Of a DNA stretch of 64,000 nt, positions 1 through 9,392 are shown piece by piece. Origin of the DNA: an uncultured Verrucomicrobiota bacterium (GTDB lineage: Bacteria > Verrucomicrobiota > Verrucomicrobiia > Opitutales > Seribacteraceae). The stretch's first letter is position 1. Every line of letters starts with the position of its first letter. The notes beneath the pieces are model-generated. The model worked only from the letters and a program-made list of their open reading frames with translations, did no database searches and was not told where the DNA came from. Both the position numbers and the translations under genes were made by a program. The stretch spans positions 1 through 64,000 of the forward strand of contig CACMQL010000004.1 in the NCBI GenBank assembly GCA_902615835.1, written 5' to 3'.

Positions 1-1
1 A

Positions 2-274
2 GTGGTCACGGATGATAAAGGAGCCCTCCAGTACATACCGGGAAACAGTAAGGCGGGAGACTTCATCGAATTAAGAATGGAAATGAATACCCTGGTTGTA
101 CTCAACACTTGTATCCACCCCCTGAATCCCGAGCAGGAATATCATACGCATCGGGTTAAACTAAGCGTCCACCTGTCCGCCCCGCCCTGCCCGGATGATC
201 CTTGTCTGCAGTCCTGCCCCGAAAATGAGCGGGCCTTTCGCAATACGGATGACTATCACAAACTAAGATTTTAA
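2..274 (+). CDS. Urea carboxylase-associated protein, UAAP1-like (DUF1989), 3' part
   Basis: Partial gene: the window opens inside it and only the last 90 or so residues are visible. The fragment carries an [11 protein letters not shown] segment and ends in a [13 protein letters not shown] motif, as in the first of the two DUF1989 proteins that accompany urea carboxylase in bacteria. Their biochemical role is not settled; they are regarded as accessory factors of the urea amidolyase route. The next gene, a paralogue, starts 3 nt after this stop and urea carboxylase follows, so this is the head of one operon. Calling it UAAP1 rather than UAAP2 rests on operon order and remembered family features, and is less certain than the family call. 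Confidence 0.82.
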   Translation: MVTDDKGALQYIPGNSKAGDFIELRMEMNTLVVLNTCIHPLNPEQEYHTHRVKLSVHLSAPPCPDDPCLQSCPENERAFRNTDDYHKLRF

Positions 275-276
275 CC

Positions 277-915
277 ATGAGTGAACTGACTGAAAGCAAA
301 CGGGTTCCGGAGGACGCCGTCCACACCTGCATCATTCCCGCCGGTGAACACTGGATGCGAAAAGTGGAGAAAGGACAGTCCCTGAGAATCCTCGACCTTG
401 AGGGAAACCAGGCCGTGGACACCCTTTTTTACAATGCGGACGACACTGCCGACCGCTACAGCGCAAGCGACACCATTCAGGAACAGGGAAAACTCTACCT
501 GACCACCGGGTCCAAGCTGATTTCGAACCGGAGGACCCATCTGCTCACCATAACCGCGGATACCTGCGGTCGGCACGATACCCTGGGAGGCGCCTGTTCG
601 AGGGAGAGCAATACCATGCGCTATTCCCTCGACAAGGAACACCTGCACGCCTGCCGGGACAGTTTCCTCCGCGGACTTCAGGACTGGAGCCCGGACCTGG
701 AAAAACGGGATATTACCTGTAACATTAATTTTTTCATGAATGTGCCGGTCACCCCCGAAGGCAGGCTCACTTTCGAGGACGGGATTTCCGCTCCGGGACG
801 CTATGTTGAATTACGGGCCGAAACCAGCATCCTCTGCCTGATTTCCAACTGTCCACAAATCAACAATCCCTGCAACGCTTACAACCCGACACCCGTCCAG
901 GTATTCATCTGGTAA
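277..915 (+). CDS. Urea carboxylase-associated protein, UAAP2-like (DUF1989)
   Basis: 212 residues, full length for the family. Conserved blocks are visible in order: [19 protein letters not shown] (about 35-55), [18 protein letters not shown] (about 95-112), [17 protein letters not shown] (about 150-167) and the C-terminal [17 protein letters not shown]. These contain the invariant Cys/His residues that probably bind a metal. The gene lies between its partial paralogue (3 nt gap) and urea carboxylase, whose ATG is 4 nt after this stop. The context makes it an accessory protein of ATP-dependent urea breakdown. The exact function of the family is unknown to me; it could help protect or handle carboxylated intermediates, but that is speculation. 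Confidence 0.9.
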   Translation: MSELTESKRVPEDAVHTCIIPAGEHWMRKVEKGQSLRILDLEGNQAVDTLFYNADDTADRYSASDTIQEQGKLYLTTGSKLISNRRTHLLTITADTCGRHDTLGGACSRESNTMRYSLDKEHLHACRDSFLRGLQDWSPDLEKRDITCNINFFMNVPVTPEGRLTFEDGISAPGRYVELRAETSILCLISNCPQINNPCNAYNPTPVQVFIW

Positions 916-919
916 ATTG

Positions 920-3900
920 ATGAAACCAATTGAACGGATTCTTGTGGCCAATCGGGGCGAGATCGCCGTCCGAATTATGAAGACGGCCCAAAAAATGGGA
1001 CTCCAGACTGTGGCGGTATTTTCCGAAGTCGACCGGGGGGCACCCCATGTCCAAATGGCGGATGCCACCGAATGCATCGGGGGTTCCCAGGTGGACCAGA
1101 GCTATCTCAATATGGGCAAAATTTTGCAGGCCGCCAAAATCCATCAGGCAGACGCGATCCATCCGGGCTATGGTCTGCTCAGTGAGGATGCGGATTTCGC
1201 GGAAGCTTGTGAACGGGATGGGCTTGTCTTCGTCGGACCCGATCCCGGACAATTGCGTGACTTTGGGCTCAAACACCGGGCCCGATCCCTTGCCTCCGCG
1301 GCCGGCGTCCCCCTGGCTCCCGGATCCGGGCTGCTCCTGGACTTCATGACCGCCCGGGGAAAGGCTGAGGAAATCGGCTATCCGGTTATGCTGAAGGGAA
1401 CCGCGGGGGGAGGAGGGATTGGTATGGCCCTGTGTGCCACTTCAGATGAACTCAAAGACAACTTCGACCGAGTCCGCCGGCTGGCTGAAGCGAATTTTGG
1501 AAATGCGGGAATTTTTCTGGAAAGATTTTTCCCCCGGGCCCGTCATCTTGAGGTCCAAGTCTTTGGCGACGGTCAGGGCCAGGCCCTATCCCTTGGCGTG
1601 CGTGACTGCTCGGCCCAGCGCCGCAATCAGAAAGTTCTTGAGGAAACTCCCCCGATTGGGGTGAATCCAGAAACGCTGATGTCCCTGGAAGAATCTGCCC
1701 GGAAGCTGGCCAGGAATGTGAATTACCGATCCGCCGGCACCATTGAATTTCTTTACGACGGGGAAGAGGATTCCTTCTTCTTTCTTGAAGTCAATACCCG
1801 CCTGCAGGTGGAACATGGAGTCACTGAACTGGTCTACGGGATCGACCTGGTCGAATGGATGATCCGATTGGCCCAGGGGGACACCACAATGTTCAGGGAC
1901 TCAGGAAAGTCCGGTCAAGGCCATGCGGTTCAGGCACGGGTCTATGCGGAAAACCCGGCCCGAAATTTCGAACCATGCAGTGGATTAATTACAAATGTAA
2001 AATTTCCCCGACAAGTCCGCTGGGACGGATGGATTGGAGACGGGACGGAAGTCACCCCCTTTTACGATCCCCTGCTCGCCAAGATCCTCGCCCATGGAAA
2101 AGACCGGGCAGAGGCAATCCAAAAGCTTCAGACGGCTCTTGCTGAAACGGAAATTCACGGAATCCAGACCAACCTCGAATACCTAAGCGAATGGGTGGAC
2201 ATGCACTGGTGCGGTGCGGATCCGGTTCACACCCGCAGCCTGGAAACATTTACTTTCATTCCCCGGACCATTGAAGTCCTCCGGCCGGGAACCCAGACCA
2301 CCGTTCAGGATTATCCCGGAAGATTGGGGTACTGGGATGTGGGCATACCTCCATCCGGACCAATGGACAGCCTCTCATTCCGATTGGGAAACCTGCTTGT
2401 GGGAAATCATGAGGGGACCGCCGGTCTGGAAATCACCGCCCTCGGACCGAGTTTACGGTTCAATCAATCCTGCGTTATCGCAATTTGCGGGGCACCCGGT
2501 AAGATCCTCCTCAACGCTAAGCCCATCGATTGTTGGCAGGCGCATGAAGTGTCCGCCGGCGACCTACTTGATCTGGGCCAAGTCCGTCCCTTTGGAATGA
2601 GATACTACCTGGCGGTTTCAGGCGGGCTGGAAATCCCCCATTATCTGGGAAGCCAGTCCACATTTACCCTGGGGAAATTCGGCGGGCATTGCGGACGGGC
2701 CTTACAAACCGGTGATATTCTGAGACTGGGAAAGTGCCCAAGTGTCCAACCATCCCCAAAGGCAAGACCTGATGGAATTCCGGAGATTTCTGACCAATGG
2801 ACAATCGATGTATTGTACGGTCCGCATGCCGCCCCGGATTTCCTGACCGTGGATTACATGAAGACTTTTTGGGAAGCGGAATGGGAAGTTCATTATAATT
2901 CCGACCGCACCGGTGTACGGTTACTCGGACCCCAACCCGAATGGACCCGACCTGACGGAGGAGAAGCCGGGCTTCATCCCTCCAATCTCCATGACAACCC
3001 TTATGCGGTCGGGGCTGTCGACTTCACCGGTGATATGCCGGTAATCCTCGGACCGGACGGACCGAGCCTCGGGGGCTTCGCCTGTCCGGTGACCGTAATC
3101 ACCGCTGACCTCTGGAAACTGGGTCAACTCCGACCCGGAGACCGGGTTCAATTCCGGCCTGTTTCGCACGCGGAGTCCCTGGATCTACTGACTGCCCGGG
3201 AAAAAATTCTTGCCTTTGATTCTGACACGCGAACAACCCTATCGATTCCTTCCCGAACAACTGAGGATTTGGAAAGCGTGCTAGAATCCGGAAGGAGTGG
3301 GGAGCATGGATGGGTAATCCGTCAGTCGGGCGACCAAAATCTTCTGATTGAATTCGGTGAACCATTACTCGACTTACGGATGAGGTTTATGGTTCATCTC
3401 TTTTATCAACTTCTTCTGGAAAATAAAATCGAAGGAATGATCGACCTGACCCCCGGAATTCGTTCCCTGCAGGTTCATTTCGAACCACATACATCTGACC
3501 GCGAGCAAGTGATTGAGTGGATCATTTCCAATATCAATATGATCGGAGAAGCAAAAGAGACCTCAGTCCCGTCGAGAATTGTCTGGCTCCCGCTTTCATG
3601 GGATGATCCCTCCACCCGTCAGGCAGTGGAAAAATATCAAAAATCAGTCCGTCCAAATGCTCCGTGGTGTCCCAACAATATTGAATTTATCCAAAGGATT
3701 AATGGATTAGAGGATATTGAAGAAGTCCGGCAAATTGCCTACGAAGCGAGCTACCTTGTTCTTGGACTGGGCGATGTCTACCTCGGAGCCCCGGTGGCGA
3801 CTCCCTTGGATCCCCGGCACCGTCTCGTGACCACCAAATATAACCCCGCCCGAACCTGGACTCCAGAAAATGCGGTGGGGATTGGCGGGGCCTATCTATG

Positions 3901-4534
3901 TATTTACGGAATGGAAGGTCCCGGAGGATATCAGTTGATGGGACGGACCATCCAGATGTGGAACCACTATAATCTGGGGGGATCTTTTGCGGGAGGAAAT
4001 CCATGGTTGCTTCGTTTTTTTGATCAAATCCGGTTTTACCCGGTCTCGGCCCGGGAACTGAAGGAGATTCGACATGATTTCCCGCTCGGAAGATATTCCC
4101 TCCCAATCGAAGAATCGAGATTTGACCTGCGGGAATACGACCGCTTTTTGGAGGAAAATCAAGAAGACATCGCCCGTTTCAAATCCGTCCAGCAAGCGGC
4201 TTTTGAAGAAGAACGGTTGAGATGGCAGAATGAGGACGCTGAATTTTCGGATACCCCTTCGGGGCAGGATCTGGAAGCCTGCCAAGCGATTCCAGATGGA
4301 ACCGAAGGGGTGGAAAGTCAGGTAACCGGTAATCTTTGGAAATGGTTGGTCAAACCCGGGGAAAAAGTGGAGATCGGGCAAAAGCTGGCGGTTATTGAAT
4401 CGATGAAAATGGAAATCATGGTGGAATCAGCCGTGAATGGTTTGGTTCACACAATACTGAAAGCCGAAGGCGAACTGGTCAAAAACGGAGAATTTCTGCT
4501 TTTACTCGATAGGGAAAATGGGATGGACTCCTGA
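920..4534 (+). CDS. Urea carboxylase (biotin-dependent)
   Basis: Catalyses ATP- and bicarbonate-dependent carboxylation of urea to allophanate, the first half of the urea amidolyase reaction. Domain order from the ATG at 920 (an in-frame TTG at 917 is the alternative): biotin carboxylase (ILVANRGEIAVRI near the N terminus, GTAGGGGIGM ATP-grasp loop, EVNTRLQVEHGVTE), carboxyltransferase of the AHS2/AHS1 (KipA/KipI) type from about residue 470 to 1040, and a C-terminal biotinyl carrier domain with ESMKMEI, where Lys1163 is the expected biotin site. At 1204 residues it has the usual length. It overlaps the following allophanate hydrolase by one base (TGATG), which implies translational coupling. 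It provides a nickel-free alternative to urease; no urease genes are visible in this window. Confidence 0.97.
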   Translation: MKPIERILVANRGEIAVRIMKTAQKMGLQTVAVFSEVDRGAPHVQMADATECIGGSQVDQSYLNMGKILQAAKIHQADAIHPGYGLLSEDADFAEACERDGLVFVGPDPGQLRDFGLKHRARSLASAAGVPLAPGSGLLLDFMTARGKAEEIGYPVMLKGTAGGGGIGMALCATSDELKDNFDRVRRLAEANFGNAGIFLERFFPRARHLEVQVFGDGQGQALSLGVRDCSAQRRNQKVLEETPPIGVNPETLMSLEESARKLARNVNYRSAGTIEFLYDGEEDSFFFLEVNTRLQVEHGVTELVYGIDLVEWMIRLAQGDTTMFRDSGKSGQGHAVQARVYAENPARNFEPCSGLITNVKFPRQVRWDGWIGDGTEVTPFYDPLLAKILAHGKDRAEAIQKLQTALAETEIHGIQTNLEYLSEWVDMHWCGADPVHTRSLETFTFIPRTIEVLRPGTQTTVQDYPGRLGYWDVGIPPSGPMDSLSFRLGNLLVGNHEGTAGLEITALGPSLRFNQSCVIAICGAPGKILLNAKPIDCWQAHEVSAGDLLDLGQVRPFGMRYYLAVSGGLEIPHYLGSQSTFTLGKFGGHCGRALQTGDILRLGKCPSVQPSPKARPDGIPEISDQWTIDVLYGPHAAPDFLTVDYMKTFWEAEWEVHYNSDRTGVRLLGPQPEWTRPDGGEAGLHPSNLHDNPYAVGAVDFTGDMPVILGPDGPSLGGFACPVTVITADLWKLGQLRPGDRVQFRPVSHAESLDLLTAREKILAFDSDTRTTLSIPSRTTEDLESVLESGRSGEHGWVIRQSGDQNLLIEFGEPLLDLRMRFMVHLFYQLLLENKIEGMIDLTPGIRSLQVHFEPHTSDREQVIEWIISNINMIGEAKETSVPSRIVWLPLSWDDPSTRQAVEKYQKSVRPNAPWCPNNIEFIQRINGLEDIEEVRQIAYEASYLVLGLGDVYLGAPVATPLDPRHRLVTTKYNPARTWTPENAVGIGGAYLCIYGMEGPGGYQLMGRTIQMWNHYNLGGSFAGGNPWLLRFFDQIRFYPVSARELKEIRHDFPLGRYSLPIEESRFDLREYDRFLEENQEDIARFKSVQQAAFEEERLRWQNEDAEFSDTPSGQDLEACQAIPDGTEGVESQVTGNLWKWLVKPGEKVEIGQKLAVIESMKMEIMVESAVNGLVHTILKAEGELVKNGEFLLLLDRENGMDS

Positions 4535-6354
4535 TGCCTGCGATCACCATAAGCAAACTAAGCAAGCAGTACCAAGAAAATGGACTGATCCCGACTACCC
4601 TGATCGAGAGCCTCTGGCCCAAATTGGAAAAGGCGGACCCCGCGATCTGGATTTATCGGATATCGAAGGAATCCCTCCTCGATCGGGCAAAGGAGCTGGA
4701 ATCGAGGTCATCCGAAGAACTTCCCCTCTATGGCATTCCCTTTGCGGTCAAGGACAACATGGATGTTGCCGGCTGCCCGACCTCGGCGGGTTGTCCCGAT
4801 TTTACCTACCACGCAAAAACCAATGCCCATGTGGTTGAGCTTCTGCTTTCTGCCGGGGCTATCCTGATCGGCAAGACAAATATGGACCAGTTTGCCACCG
4901 GACTGGTCGGTACCCGCAGTCCTTACGGGGTTCCTGGAAATGTCTTCAATGAGGATTTTATTGCCGGAGGATCAAGTTCGGGTTCCGCCGTGGCGGTGGC
5001 CAGGGGTCTGGTTTCTTTTTCACTGGGGACTGATACCGCCGGGTCCGGCCGGGTGCCGGCCTCCTTTAATAATCTGCTCGGGTACAAACCGACCCGGGGG
5101 AAACTAAGTAATCGCGGGATCATTCCTGCCTGTAGAACTCTCGACTGCGTTTCAGTCTTCGGTTTGCAGGTTTGGGATATTGAGAAAGTATTGCATGTTT
5201 TGGACGAATGGGATCCGCTCGATCCCTTTTCAAAAGAGGGAGAGGAAAGGATACCAAGGACTTTTTCCGACCCTCAAAAGGTGGCTCTTTTACAAGAGGG
5301 CCAGCTTGAATTCTTTGGTGATTCCAATGCCAGAAAAGCCTACGAAAAAAGTGTTCGTGTACTCACCGAATCCGGAATGCATCCGGTTCCCGTTGACTTA
5401 AGCCCCTTTCTCGAAGCGGCTGAATTGCTTTATGCCGGGCCGTGGGTGGCGGAAAGACATCTCGCCACCAGTCCGCTGATTATGGAATCCCCCCAGTCGT
5501 TGCTTCCGGAAACCCTGAAAATAATCCGGGGTGGAAGTGAACTCTCAGCCCGGGATGCTTTTCAGGCACAGTACAAACTCGCGGAATTACGCCGGCAAGC
5601 GGACAAAATATGGAAGAACTTTGATTTTCTGGCCCTTCCCACCACCGCTACAATTTACACCCAGGAAGCAATCTCCAAAAACCCGATCGAATTAAACTCC
5701 AACCTGGGCCGGTACACTAATTTCATGAACCTGCTCGATCTCTGCGGATGTGCCGTGCCCACCGCATTCCGCAAAGATGGCCTACCAGCCGGGCTGACTC
5801 TTTTTGCCCCCGCTTTTCACGACCATGAAGTCCTCCGCTGGGCGGGAGAAATTCACCGGACTGCCCAGACCGGAGCAGGGCTTGAACTTGAATTCGAACC
5901 TGAATCATATTACCAGGCAGAAGAAATGGAAAGGATTGATCTTTTTGTCTGTGGATCCCATATGAGCGGACTCCCCCTCAACAAACAACTCACTGAACTG
6001 GGTGCAGAATTTCTTCGAGAAGTGAAAACCGCCTCCTATTACCGGATGTTTATTTTGCCGCCGACTGAGTCACTTCCCCTACGTCCCGGTCTGGTCCGTT
6101 GTGCGGAGGAAACAGTTTCACTGCCTGGAGAACTCTGGAGAATGCCTTTGAAAAACTTCGGGGCCTTCATGCTTAAAATTCGTTTTCCTCTTGGTATTTC
6201 CCAGGTTGATCTGCAAAACGGGGAAATGGAATATGGGTTCTGTTGCGACCCCAGCGGGATGGGAAATTGCACCGAGATCACCCAATGGGGAGGATGGCGT
6301 TCCTACTTAGCAGGTAATCCGATCGATAATCCGATAAACCCGAAAGGGAAATGA
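4534..6354 (+). CDS. atzF: Allophanate hydrolase
   Basis: Hydrolyses allophanate to ammonia and carbon dioxide, completing the urea amidolyase pathway. The N-terminal amidase-signature domain has the Ser-cisSer-Lys triad: Lys73 in FAVKDN, the serine-rich GGSSSGSA loop (about 145-152) and the nucleophile Ser171 in DTAGSGR. From about residue 465 to the end is the extra alpha/beta C-terminal domain typical of allophanate hydrolases (DLFVCGSHMSGLPLNKQL). Length (606) is normal. Its ATG overlaps the urea carboxylase stop by one base, and it is the last gene of the operon. A convergent gene pair begins after a 132-nt spacer in which I see no convincing terminator. Confidence 0.96.
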   Translation: MPAITISKLSKQYQENGLIPTTLIESLWPKLEKADPAIWIYRISKESLLDRAKELESRSSEELPLYGIPFAVKDNMDVAGCPTSAGCPDFTYHAKTNAHVVELLLSAGAILIGKTNMDQFATGLVGTRSPYGVPGNVFNEDFIAGGSSSGSAVAVARGLVSFSLGTDTAGSGRVPASFNNLLGYKPTRGKLSNRGIIPACRTLDCVSVFGLQVWDIEKVLHVLDEWDPLDPFSKEGEERIPRTFSDPQKVALLQEGQLEFFGDSNARKAYEKSVRVLTESGMHPVPVDLSPFLEAAELLYAGPWVAERHLATSPLIMESPQSLLPETLKIIRGGSELSARDAFQAQYKLAELRRQADKIWKNFDFLALPTTATIYTQEAISKNPIELNSNLGRYTNFMNLLDLCGCAVPTAFRKDGLPAGLTLFAPAFHDHEVLRWAGEIHRTAQTGAGLELEFEPESYYQAEEMERIDLFVCGSHMSGLPLNKQLTELGAEFLREVKTASYYRMFILPPTESLPLRPGLVRCAEETVSLPGELWRMPLKNFGAFMLKIRFPLGISQVDLQNGEMEYGFCCDPSGMGNCTEITQWGGWRSYLAGNPIDNPINPKGK

Positions 6355-6486
6355 TTGGGAATGAATCATTTTAATTTCCGGTTGGTGGTTGATAAAAAGT
6401 TGGCTTTCCAGGTTTGGTGGGACTGGTGAAGTGGTCAGGAACTGATTTGTTAAAATAAAAATGGAAGCTAGGCGAAAAGATAAAGT

Positions 6487-6846
6487 TTAGCCAAGGGGAA
6501 TGGCGGCGTAGTAGATCAAGCCGATGAGGAAGAAATTCAAAAAGATTTGCTTATAGTCGCCAATCACAAAATGGGTAATGGCAGCCCCGACCATGGTGGC
6601 AATTAGCAGACAGCCACAAGATAAGAGGATGGAAAAGGAGGGACCGGGCAAAAAGAAGGGAAGAATGAAACCGGCTCCACAGATCATTTCCATCAGGGCG
6701 ATGGATCGAACGATGCGGGGATTAAAGTAGGAAACCCATCGCATACGCTTGGCAAGCACATCGATCGGTTGAAAAAAACGAATACCGCCACCAACTGAAA
6801 AAACCAGAAACAGGATGACCTGAATCGATGGTTGAAGGTAGGTCAT
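6487..6846 (-). CDS. DoxX-like membrane protein
   Basis: About 119 residues from the ATG at 6846 (a TTG three codons upstream is possible). Four hydrophobic segments alternate with short loops, including LFLVFSVGGGIRFFQP near the N terminus and an HFVIGDYKQIFLNFFLIGLI tail, as in DoxX-like families. The gene lies just downstream of a second protein of the same size and topology on the same strand (12 nt between that stop and this ATG), so they probably form a two-gene operon and perhaps one membrane complex. DoxX-family members range from quinone oxidoreductase subunits to uncharacterised proteins, so no substrate can be given. Confidence 0.6.
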   Translation of the reverse strand: MTYLQPSIQVILFLVFSVGGGIRFFQPIDVLAKRMRWVSYFNPRIVRSIALMEMICGAGFILPFFLPGPSFSILLSCGCLLIATMVGAAITHFVIGDYKQIFLNFFLIGLIYYAAIPLG

Positions 6847-6857
6847 TTTTTGCAAAA

Positions 6858-7241
6858 TCAGGCTGTATCCGTGATCAAACCCGTGCTAAGATAAATAATG
6901 ATCAAGCAGGCACAAAGTAAGGAACAGGACGGTAGCATTCGATGGAATGGACTCTTTAACCGTATATGAGTAAAAAGTGCGGCAAACATCAATATTGCGA
7001 TTCCAATGGCACCAATGAAAACAATCTTATGGTTGTCATTCAGGAGCATGATAGCGAAAGCAAATTTGAAAATGCCCACTAGGTCACGAAGCCAATTGGG
7101 TAGGTTGAAATGTTTAAACTCATCCTTGATATTCGAATAGCGAACCCCCCAGACGAAAATGATTGAACCGAAAACGAGAATGCATAGAAGTTCGAGAAGC
7201 ATGGGTTTGAAATGAAAGATGGATAAAAGATAGTGAATCAT
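6858..7241 (-). CDS. DoxX-like small membrane protein
   Basis: 127 residues with four predicted transmembrane stretches (about 14-32, 55-70, 72-92 and 105-122) and a cytosolic loop IKDEFKHFNLPNWLRDLVG. The topology resembles DoxX_2-type proteins, but the family assignment rests on overall pattern only. An AAAGGA ribosome site sits upstream of the ATG at 7241. It is followed closely by another four-helix membrane protein, so the two are likely translated together. Function is unknown. Confidence 0.5.
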   Translation of the reverse strand: MIHYLLSIFHFKPMLLELLCILVFGSIIFVWGVRYSNIKDEFKHFNLPNWLRDLVGIFKFAFAIMLLNDNHKIVFIGAIGIAILMFAALFTHIRLKSPFHRMLPSCSLLCACLIIIYLSTGLITDTA

Positions 7242-7315
7242 TCATTTATCCTTTCAGTTAATGGACACACCCGCAAATCGCAAAAGAAGATAATTGGTTG
7301 TCAAAGTAAAGATGA

Positions 7316-7738
7316 TTAATCATCCAAACCGGGACGCCGTCTAAATTTTTTGGTCTGCGAGCGTGACCCTTTTGACTGAAGTCTTTTTTCCTTCGAACTG
7401 CGTGTTGGCGAGGTAGGATGACGAAATTTAGGTAACTCCATGGTTTCCTTGATTAATTCCCTTAGTCGAATGAGGGCTTTATTCCGGTTGGCTTCCTGAG
7501 TCCGGGCCGACTGTGATTTAATAATCACGACGCCTCCCGGACTAATCCGTCGGTCTTTTTTACTTAATAATTTCTGTTTGTAAAATTCAGGTAAGGAAGA
7601 AGCTTTAATGTCGAAAAATAAATGAACCGCAGTGGATACTTTGTTTACATTCTGCCCACCGGGCCCTTGCGAACGGATCGCCTTTAATTCAATCTCCTCC
7701 ATGGGGATGGATATTCTGGACGACACTTGTAACATCAT
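7316..7738 (-). CDS. arfB: Alternative ribosome-rescue factor ArfB (release-factor-like hydrolase)
   Basis: A stand-alone GGQ-domain peptidyl-tRNA hydrolase that rescues ribosomes stalled on mRNAs without a stop codon. Visible features: the catalytic loop SQGPGGQNVNKVST, a TQEANRNKAL segment, and a basic C-terminal tail (KEKRLQSKGSRSQTKKFRRRP) that in this family inserts into the empty mRNA channel. About 140 residues, the normal ArfB length; codon-recognition domains of true release factors are absent. The start is ambiguous: GTG at 7747, or ATG at 7738 or 7735, all downstream of GGGAGG. A decayed copy of the same gene lies about 1.4 kb away on the same strand (9080-9355). Confidence 0.92.
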   Translation of the reverse strand: MMLQVSSRISIPMEEIELKAIRSQGPGGQNVNKVSTAVHLFFDIKASSLPEFYKQKLLSKKDRRISPGGVVIIKSQSARTQEANRNKALIRLRELIKETMELPKFRHPTSPTRSSKEKRLQSKGSRSQTKKFRRRPGLDD

Positions 7739-7866
7739 CCTGATCACATCCTCCCGGTTGGTTGTTCACAAGCAAAAGTTTATTTTGATAGACATTTTTA
7801 ACAGGCTATTTGAGAGACATGAAATTTTTTCATGAACTAAATATAGATCGTTAGCGTTCTATCACT

Positions 7867-7926
7867 ATGAATGAATTACACATAGACGAAGAAGAAATAG
7901 ATCACCTTCCCGATTTTACGGATTAA
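7867..7926 (+). CDS. Possible 19-residue acidic small ORF
   Basis: A 20-codon frame (ATG at 7867, TAA at 7924) encodes an acidic peptide, MNELHIDEEEIDHLPDFTD. It lies between arfB and the GYF_2 membrane gene, just downstream of a perfect 7-bp inverted repeat with a TTT loop (7818-7834). No good ribosome site is seen. It could be a leader peptide or chance. Confidence 0.2.
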   Translation: MNELHIDEEEIDHLPDFTD

Positions 7927-7970
7927 TTGCTGGTCATTCATGCACACTTTCCTTTCTCTAGAAAGGTACA

Positions 7971-9038
7971 ATGAAAGGTGTATTTGTTTTGGTTAATGGC
8001 AAATCTTATGGTCCTTACACGATTGAGAGAGTCAATAATTTCATCTCTAATGGCACCTTCACCCAAAACAATCTATGTAGTTTAGATGGTAAGGATTGGG
8101 CACCTATTGCAGAATTGCCCGCGTACCATGATTCTCTACCTCCCCCTCCACCGCAATTAGATTCCAGTTTTTTACGAAATAGGGGTTTTCTTCTTGGTGA
8201 AAAAGCCAACGATCGCTTACGAAATGTGGCTATATATGTTTCTGTTTTTGGATTCCTTGCGCATCTCTCCTTATGGCTTTGTCATCAGAATCGCTGGATT
8301 CAAGTGGAAGGAGATGCAAAAAACTTACTTCTTTCCCCCTTTTCTGCTCTTTACACCCCTTTTTCCATTCTTTTGGCTTACGAAGCTTACCAATTGATAA
8401 GGGAAATTCCCACCTCTTTTTCAAATTCAGTAGGTAAACAATTTGAAATTGTTACCTTGCTGGTGGTCAGGGACATTTTTAAGGGGCTCTCTGTGATACA
8501 TTTCACGGACGACTGGTCTCTGGGCGGGTATCTAAACATCCTGGTGCTTGAATGTATTACTTTCGTTGTCTTGTTTTATACTTCCATGAATTATCGAAAA
8601 TTCAGCATCTCTCTGATGGTTACGGTGATGGATGTGGAAAACCTAAAAAGTTATATAAAATATAAACGGATAATTGCGGTGGCCCTGCTTTTTACTTACT
8701 TCGCCATCGCCGTCTTTGCCTTCTCTGGCTGGATACTTGGCGTATTTAACGGGCAGGGAGACGCCGACAGAGAAATATTTTTCCTCGATTTTTTCACGGT
8801 TTTGATTTTGGCTGATATTTTGATTCTCCTCATTTTTTATAAGTATTCCGATGACTTCTATGCTCTGGCCAGAAATACCGGATTTGTTCTCGCCACGGTA
8901 ATCCTTCGCGTGGCTATCGGGGCACCCGGAATCTCAGGGATGGTTTTGTTTATAATCAGTGGAATTCTTGGAATCCTCATTTTGAGGATTACCACCCATT
9001 CCTACACCCCACCCAAGACCGTGGATTCCAAAAATTAG
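7971..9038 (+). CDS. GYF_2-domain polytopic membrane protein
   Basis: 355 residues. The N-terminal 50 form a GYF_2 (DUF4339) domain: VNGKSYGPYTIERVNNFIS, then a LCSLDGKDWAPIAELPAY segment with the conserved Trp. A Pro-rich linker (SLPPPPPQLD) follows, then about six hydrophobic segments from residue 80 to 345. GYF_2 modules are thought to bind peptides or partners at the inner face of the membrane; the membrane part is unrecognised. An AAAGG site precedes the ATG at 7971. The gene sits alone between arfB and a decayed arfB copy. A second GYF_2 protein, fused to a nuclease, is encoded at 33.6-34.3 kb. Confidence 0.72.
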   Translation: MKGVFVLVNGKSYGPYTIERVNNFISNGTFTQNNLCSLDGKDWAPIAELPAYHDSLPPPPPQLDSSFLRNRGFLLGEKANDRLRNVAIYVSVFGFLAHLSLWLCHQNRWIQVEGDAKNLLLSPFSALYTPFSILLAYEAYQLIREIPTSFSNSVGKQFEIVTLLVVRDIFKGLSVIHFTDDWSLGGYLNILVLECITFVVLFYTSMNYRKFSISLMVTVMDVENLKSYIKYKRIIAVALLFTYFAIAVFAFSGWILGVFNGQGDADREIFFLDFFTVLILADILILLIFYKYSDDFYALARNTGFVLATVILRVAIGAPGISGMVLFIISGILGILILRITTHSYTPPKTVDSKN

Positions 9039-9079
9039 TGAAAAAGGAATTTACAAAGCTTAAATATTTACTTCACCGG

Positions 9080-9355
9080 TATTTTTACGGGTGAGCAATT
9101 TTTTCTGTGCTGGCTTCCTTATTCGGAGCTGTATAAGATTTGAAAATCAGGTTACCACCGGAACTGATCCAGCGGCTTTTTGTCAGCAATTTCAGTTTTT
9201 ACCTTTTGGGAAATGATGATTCCTGTGCTTCGAAATTAAATGTACCAAGGTAGACATCAGGTTTACATTTTGCCTTCAGGGTCATTTGTATGAATTGCCT
9301 TGAATTCAATCTCCTCTAACGGGATCGATAGTCTGTAAGTGTCGTACGACATGCA
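9080..9355 (-). pseudogene. Degenerate second copy of arfB
   Basis: Read on the minus strand, this stretch aligns by eye with the intact arfB at 7.3-7.7 kb over about 250 bp. The matches run in the same order: the start region (GAGGAGATTGAATT), the GGQ loop region (GGCAAAATGTAAAC against GGCAGAATGTAAAC), the CTGAAATTGCTGA / CAGAAATTATTAA segment and the CAGTTCCGGTGG / TTAGTCCGGGAGG segment. The frame is broken by stops and indels and the GGQ codons are mutated, so it cannot make ArfB. It may be a relic of a tandem duplication that carried the GYF_2 gene between the copies, or of gene replacement. Confidence 0.65.
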
Positions 9356-9392
9356 AGTTGTATATACAAACAATCAGAGATATGGGAAAAAT

